From: an uncultured Ruminococcus sp.
GTDB taxonomy: Bacteria > Bacillota > Clostridia > Oscillospirales > Ruminococcaceae
Assembly (NCBI GenBank): GCA_937902395.1
Contig: CALGTV010000041.1
Location: forward strand, 1 to 18,197
DNA: 18,197 nucleotides
Direction: 5' to 3'
How positions within the stretch are numbered: the first letter of the stretch is position 1; the number at the start of each line of letters is the position of its first letter. Below are positions 15,418-18,197 of this stretch, one piece after another. The notes under the pieces are model-generated. The model was given only the letters and a program-made list of their open reading frames with translations, did not search any database and had not been told where the DNA came from. The translations under genes and the position numbers were made by a program.

Positions 15418-16716
15418 ATGTTTGTATCTGAAAATTTAAGTATAAATGAAAAAGGCAATCTCACCATAGGCGGTGTTGATACCGTAGAACTGGCAAAAAC
15501 CTACGGCACTCCCCTCTACGTTATGGACGAGGAGCTTGTGCGCAAAAACTGTCGCGGCTTCAATGAGAATATCAAGAAATTCTACGGCGATATGGGACGC
15601 GTTCACTACGCAAGCAAGGCGCTCTCTTGTATGGAAATGTGCCGTATAGTTGCAAGCGAGGGACTTGGTCTTGACGCTGTATCTATCGGAGAGCTTTACA
15701 CCGCAGTAAAGGCTGGCTTTGATCCTGCAAAAATCGGTTTCCACGGTAATAACAAGACAAATGAGGAGCTTGAATATGCTCTTGAAGTGGGTGTAGGACA
15801 TATCATTGTTGACAATATCGACGAGCTTCACAGGCTTTCTGAAATTGCAGGAAAAATGGGCAAAAAGCCGCACATTATGTTCCGTATCAAGCCCGGAATT
15901 GACGCACATACACACGATTTTGTAAAGACAGGTCAGATTGACAGCAAATTCGGCTTTGCCCTTGAAACAGGAGAGGCTTTCGACGCTGTAAAAGAGGCTA
16001 TAAATTGCGAAAATGTGGAGCTTTATGGTCTGCATTGCCACATTGGTTCGCAGATTTTCGATATTGCGCCTTTTGAGGAAGCGGCAAAGGTTATGCTTGA
16101 ACTTATTGCAAAGATAAAAAATGAGCTGAATTACGAGATTAAGGGGCTTAATCTGGGCGGCGGATTTGGTATAAAATACCTTGAAGAGCACGACCCGCAG
16201 CCATTCGGCGTATTTATGGAGAGAGTTTCACAGGTTGTTATTTCAAAATGCGAAAAGCTTGGAATCACCCGTCCTTTTATCTACATCGAGCCGGGCAGGT
16301 CAATTGCCGCAAGTGCGGGAATTACGCTGTATACCGTGGGCACAAGAAAAGAAATTCCGAACATAAGAACTTATATTTCCGTTGACGGCGGTATGGCGGA
16401 TAATCCAAGATATATCCTCTACAAATCCGAGTATGAGGCAATTGTAGCAAATAAGGCAGGGGAGGAACGCTCCGAGAGAGTAACTATCGCAGGCAAATGC
16501 TGTGAAAGCGGCGACCTTATCGGCGAGAATATGCCTCTACAGCGCGCAGAATCGGGGGATATTATTGCTGTATGTGCCACAGGTGCGTATAATTTTTCAA
16601 TGTCCTCAAATTATAACAGACTTTGCAGACCTGCACTTGTATTCGTAAATAACGGTGAATCGAGAATTGCAGTTAAAAGACAGACTCTTGATGATATAAT
16701 CAGAAATGATATTTAA
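15418..16716 (+). CDS. lysA: Diaminopimelate decarboxylase
   Basis: PLP-dependent enzyme of 432 residues that makes L-lysine from meso-diaminopimelate, the last step of the pathway. The PLP lysine is K67 in VHYASKAL. Further family marks are GLDAVSIGELYTAVKAG, GFHGNNKTNEELEYAL, LHCHIGSQI, NLGGGFGIKY (phosphate-binding glycines), EPGRSIAASAG, CCESGDLIGE from the partner-subunit active site, and GAYNFSMSSNYN. ATG 15418 is preferred, with AAAGGA upstream; GTG 15400 is an in-frame alternative. It begins 26 bases after engB, so it is probably read from the lon promoter. There is no room for a lysine riboswitch between them. Confidence 0.95.
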   Translation: MFVSENLSINEKGNLTIGGVDTVELAKTYGTPLYVMDEELVRKNCRGFNENIKKFYGDMGRVHYASKALSCMEMCRIVASEGLGLDAVSIGELYTAVKAGFDPAKIGFHGNNKTNEELEYALEVGVGHIIVDNIDELHRLSEIAGKMGKKPHIMFRIKPGIDAHTHDFVKTGQIDSKFGFALETGEAFDAVKEAINCENVELYGLHCHIGSQIFDIAPFEEAAKVMLELIAKIKNELNYEIKGLNLGGGFGIKYLEEHDPQPFGVFMERVSQVVISKCEKLGITRPFIYIEPGRSIAASAGITLYTVGTRKEIPNIRTYISVDGGMADNPRYILYKSEYEAIVANKAGEERSERVTIAGKCCESGDLIGENMPLQRAESGDIIAVCATGAYNFSMSSNYNRLCRPALVFVNNGESRIAVKRQTLDDIIRNDI

Positions 16717-16732
16717 ACGAAACATTTCCGAA

Positions 16733-16768
16733 TTATCAGAGTGTATAGTTTGTTATGACCTCTGATAA
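16733..16768. repeat. 9-bp inverted repeat between lysA and the CPBP gene
   Basis: TTATCAGAG (16733-16741) and CTCTGATAA (16760-16768) are perfect reverse complements around an 18-base loop. The right arm overlaps an AAGGAG (16767-16772) that has no properly placed start codon after it. No T-run follows, so this is not a standard terminator. It may be a regulatory hairpin or a remnant at the junction with the AT-rich tail of the window. Confidence 0.45.
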
Positions 16769-16803
16769 GGAGAAACAAGAGAAAGAAAATTTGGAGGTGT
16801 CAT

Positions 16804-17409
16804 ATGAATTTATTTATCAGCAAAGTGGTGAATAGTATAGTGCAAATAATTTTGTTTGCGATTATACCATTTATTTGATGGTTAGCAACTGCAAGAAAAC
16901 AACAAAAATTTGCAGAGTGGATTGGATTGAAGAAAATTGAGGGTGGTAAGAAAACATTAACTGCAATTATTATTGTTTCCATTGCTTTTTTATTTTCAGG
17001 AGCATTCACCCTATATGCGATAAAAGGGATTGAAACAGCAACTTCTGAATTTACAGGACTTGGAATCATGGCAATTCCGGCAATAGTTGTTTATGCTGCT
17101 TTTAATACTGCATTTCCAGAAGAATTGTTATTCAGAGGATTCTTGTTGAAGAGACTGGCAAATAAGTTTGGATTTAATATAGCAAATATTATGCAAGCAT
17201 TATTATTTGGTGCGCTACATGGAGTAATGTTCTTTTCGCTCGTAGGTGTGGTAAAAGCTATTTTGATAATCCTGTTTACTGGAGTTATTGCATGGTTTAT
17301 GGGATATATTAATGAAAAGTATTCGAATGGTTCAATAATTCCGAGTTGGATTATACATGCTATTTCCAATTTATTTTCGGGTATTTGTGCTGCATTTTTG
17401 ATAATTTAA
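16804..17409 (+). pseudogene. CPBP-family intramembrane metalloprotease gene with in-frame TGA
   Basis: Reading from ATG 16804, with an excellent GGAGGTG (16793-16799) ahead, gives MNLFISKVV...FAIIPFI, then a TGA at codon 25 (16876-16878), then WLATARKQQKFAEWIGLKK in the same frame to the stop at 17409. Relatives usually have two aromatic residues here, so TGA-TGG looks like a mutated TGG-TGG. Downstream all CPBP (Abi) motifs are intact: E106-E107-LLF-R111, F135-x-x-x-H139 and H185-AIS-N189, on several membrane helices. Restart at TTG 16927 would give a 160-residue form missing the first helix but with a poor ribosome binding site. It could be a fresh pseudogene, a sequencing error, or readthrough. 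Base composition is more AT-rich than upstream genes. Confidence 0.75.
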
Positions 17410-17492
17410 ATTCTCATATGACAGTTTTTATGGGATTTAATAACTGTTATATTTTGCTATAAAAATCAGATTATTTGCGTAAAAAATAAAAA

Positions 17493-17531
17493 ATAACGCA
17501 GCGTGATATATTGCTTGTTACGCTGCGTTAT
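17493..17531 (-). terminator. 12-bp inverted repeat, terminator-like on the minus strand
   Basis: ATAACGCAGCGT (17493-17504) is the exact reverse complement of ACGCTGCGTTAT (17520-17531). An A-rich tract precedes it (17481-17496), so a minus-strand transcript would carry stem then U-run, the form of an intrinsic terminator. On the plus strand no T-run follows. It sits just ahead of the MerR gene and overlaps its possible -35 region, so an operator role is an alternative. No minus-strand gene is seen here. Confidence 0.45.
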
Positions 17532-17541
17532 ATGCTAATAT
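17511..17541 (+). promoter_or_regulatory. Possible promoter of the MerR-family gene
   Basis: TTGCTT (17511-17516) and TAATAT (17536-17541) are separated by 19 bases, the long spacing typical of promoters that MerR proteins control. The start would fall near 17548, just before AAAGGAGG (17550-17557). Both boxes are weak matches and the strong inverted repeat overlaps the -35 instead of lying between the boxes, so this is tentative. Confidence 0.3.
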
Positions 17542-17563
17542 AGACCTTGAAAGGAGGCAGGAT

Positions 17564-18197
17564 ATGTCATTATATACAACAGGTGAACTTGCAAAGAAAT
17601 GCAATGTTTCAGTAAGAACCATTCAATACTATGATGAAAGAGGTATTCTCGTGCCAACGGAGTTGACAGAGGGAGGACGAAGACTTTTCTCTGAAAAGGA
17701 TGTCGCTACATTGGAAACAATTTGTTTTTTGAGAGACTTAGATATCTCAATTAAAGATATTGCTGAAATATTGGAAGCTGATGAATCAAAGAAAGTAATT
17801 GGACTTTTGCTTGATGAACAGGATAAAAATATTGAGGAGGATATCAGGAGAAAAACAGAGCAATTGAAAAAAATCAAAAATATGAGAAATCTTCTGGATA
17901 TGTTTAAGGATGGTTCGCAAAAAACAATTCATGACATATCATCAATTGTGGAAGAAAAAGAAAAGAAAAAGAAAATGTACAAAAAGATGCTGATCATAGC
18001 AATTCCTTTAGAAATTATCGAAATTGTCACTTTTATGATTGGTATATTGAAAGGAATATGGTTGCCGTTTTTTGTGGCTATGGCAGTTTTTGTTATTTGT
18101 ACAGTCATTATGTTCGGATACTGGTATAAACGAGTTGAGTACATTTGTCCGGAATGCCATACCAGATTTCAACCAAGGAAAATGGAAACTCTGTTGG
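17564..18197 (+). CDS. Membrane-anchored MerR-family transcriptional regulator (3' partial)
   Basis: An open frame from ATG 17564, preceded by AAAGGAGG, runs 211 codons to the window end without a stop. Residues 4-70 form a MerR winged helix-turn-helix (YTTGELAKKCNVSVRTIQYYDERGIL, then GGRRLFSEKDV). Residues about 71-140 are a charged coiled-coil dimerisation helix with a lysine-rich end (EEKEKKKK, 130-137). Two membrane helices follow (about 142-161 and 165-188). After them comes C195-PEC198-H, the start of a zinc-knuckle-like tail, cut off by the edge. Typical MerR proteins are soluble, so this is a membrane-tethered variant. It lies 154 bases after the CPBP protease gene, a plausible functional partner. 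Ligand and targets are unknown. Confidence 0.88.
   Translation, partial: MSLYTTGELAKKCNVSVRTIQYYDERGILVPTELTEGGRRLFSEKDVATLETICFLRDLDISIKDIAEILEADESKKVIGLLLDEQDKNIEEDIRRKTEQLKKIKNMRNLLDMFKDGSQKTIHDISSIVEEKEKKKKMYKKMLIIAIPLEIIEIVTFMIGILKGIWLPFFVAMAVFVICTVIMFGYWYKRVEYICPECHTRFQPRKMETLL

Noticed and set aside
16804..17409. TGA decoded as tryptophan throughout this genome
   Set aside because: TGA serves as the natural stop of holA, the DHHW-like gene and the SDR gene, and Trp is encoded by TGG throughout the window.

Overview
The window reads as an ordinary chromosomal segment of a moderately AT-rich, low-GC Gram-positive anaerobe of the class Clostridia. A Ruminococcus-like member of the Oscillospiraceae is my best guess. 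The basis is the spore gene yunB, RNase M5, the comEC-holA and lon-engB gene orders, strong AAGGAGG-type ribosome binding sites and sigma-A type promoters. The genus is an inference from style, not a database match. Every gene I accept is on the + strand.

Layout. (1) Bases 1-341 hold no gene. They contain two imperfect copies of an ~83-base element spaced 140 bases apart, then a long imperfect hairpin built from AGCT/GGCT words. (2) A consensus promoter (TTGACA-17-TATAAT, 342-370) opens a tightly packed run of ten genes, 436-11439: alaS, a HinT-like HIT protein, a phosphoribosyltransferase, comEC, holA, an RNase M5-like Toprim protein, an MBOAT (AlgI-like) membrane protein, a DHHW/AlgX-like exported protein, an SDR oxidoreductase and a small polytopic membrane protein. 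Many junctions overlap, and a strong intrinsic terminator (11467-11522) closes the run. (3) yunB stands alone (11632-12285). (4) A second promoter (TTGCAT-17-TATAAT, 12332-12360), with a 12-bp perfect palindrome just upstream, drives lon, engB and probably lysA. (5) The last ~1.4 kb is more AT-rich and holds a CPBP intramembrane protease gene broken by an in-frame TGA, then a MerR-family regulator with C-terminal membrane helices and a Cys-rich knuckle that runs off the right edge.

How the genes work together. Most of the first operon is housekeeping: tRNA charging, nucleotide salvage, replication clamp loading and 5S rRNA maturation. The accessory part is the MBOAT plus DHHW pair. Such pairs normally move an acyl group across the membrane and attach it to an extracellular polymer. 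Here the MBOAT has Tyr where the invariant catalytic His belongs. Its partner has Lys for the catalytic His and Glu for the nucleophilic Ser. Both reading frames are otherwise intact, so this looks like a matched, retained pseudoenzyme pair, the most interesting signal in the window. ComEC likewise keeps its channel domain but has lost every metal ligand of its C-terminal beta-lactamase-like domain. The terminal protease and membrane-anchored MerR regulator may be a signalling pair, but the protease frame carries a stop codon in this assembly.
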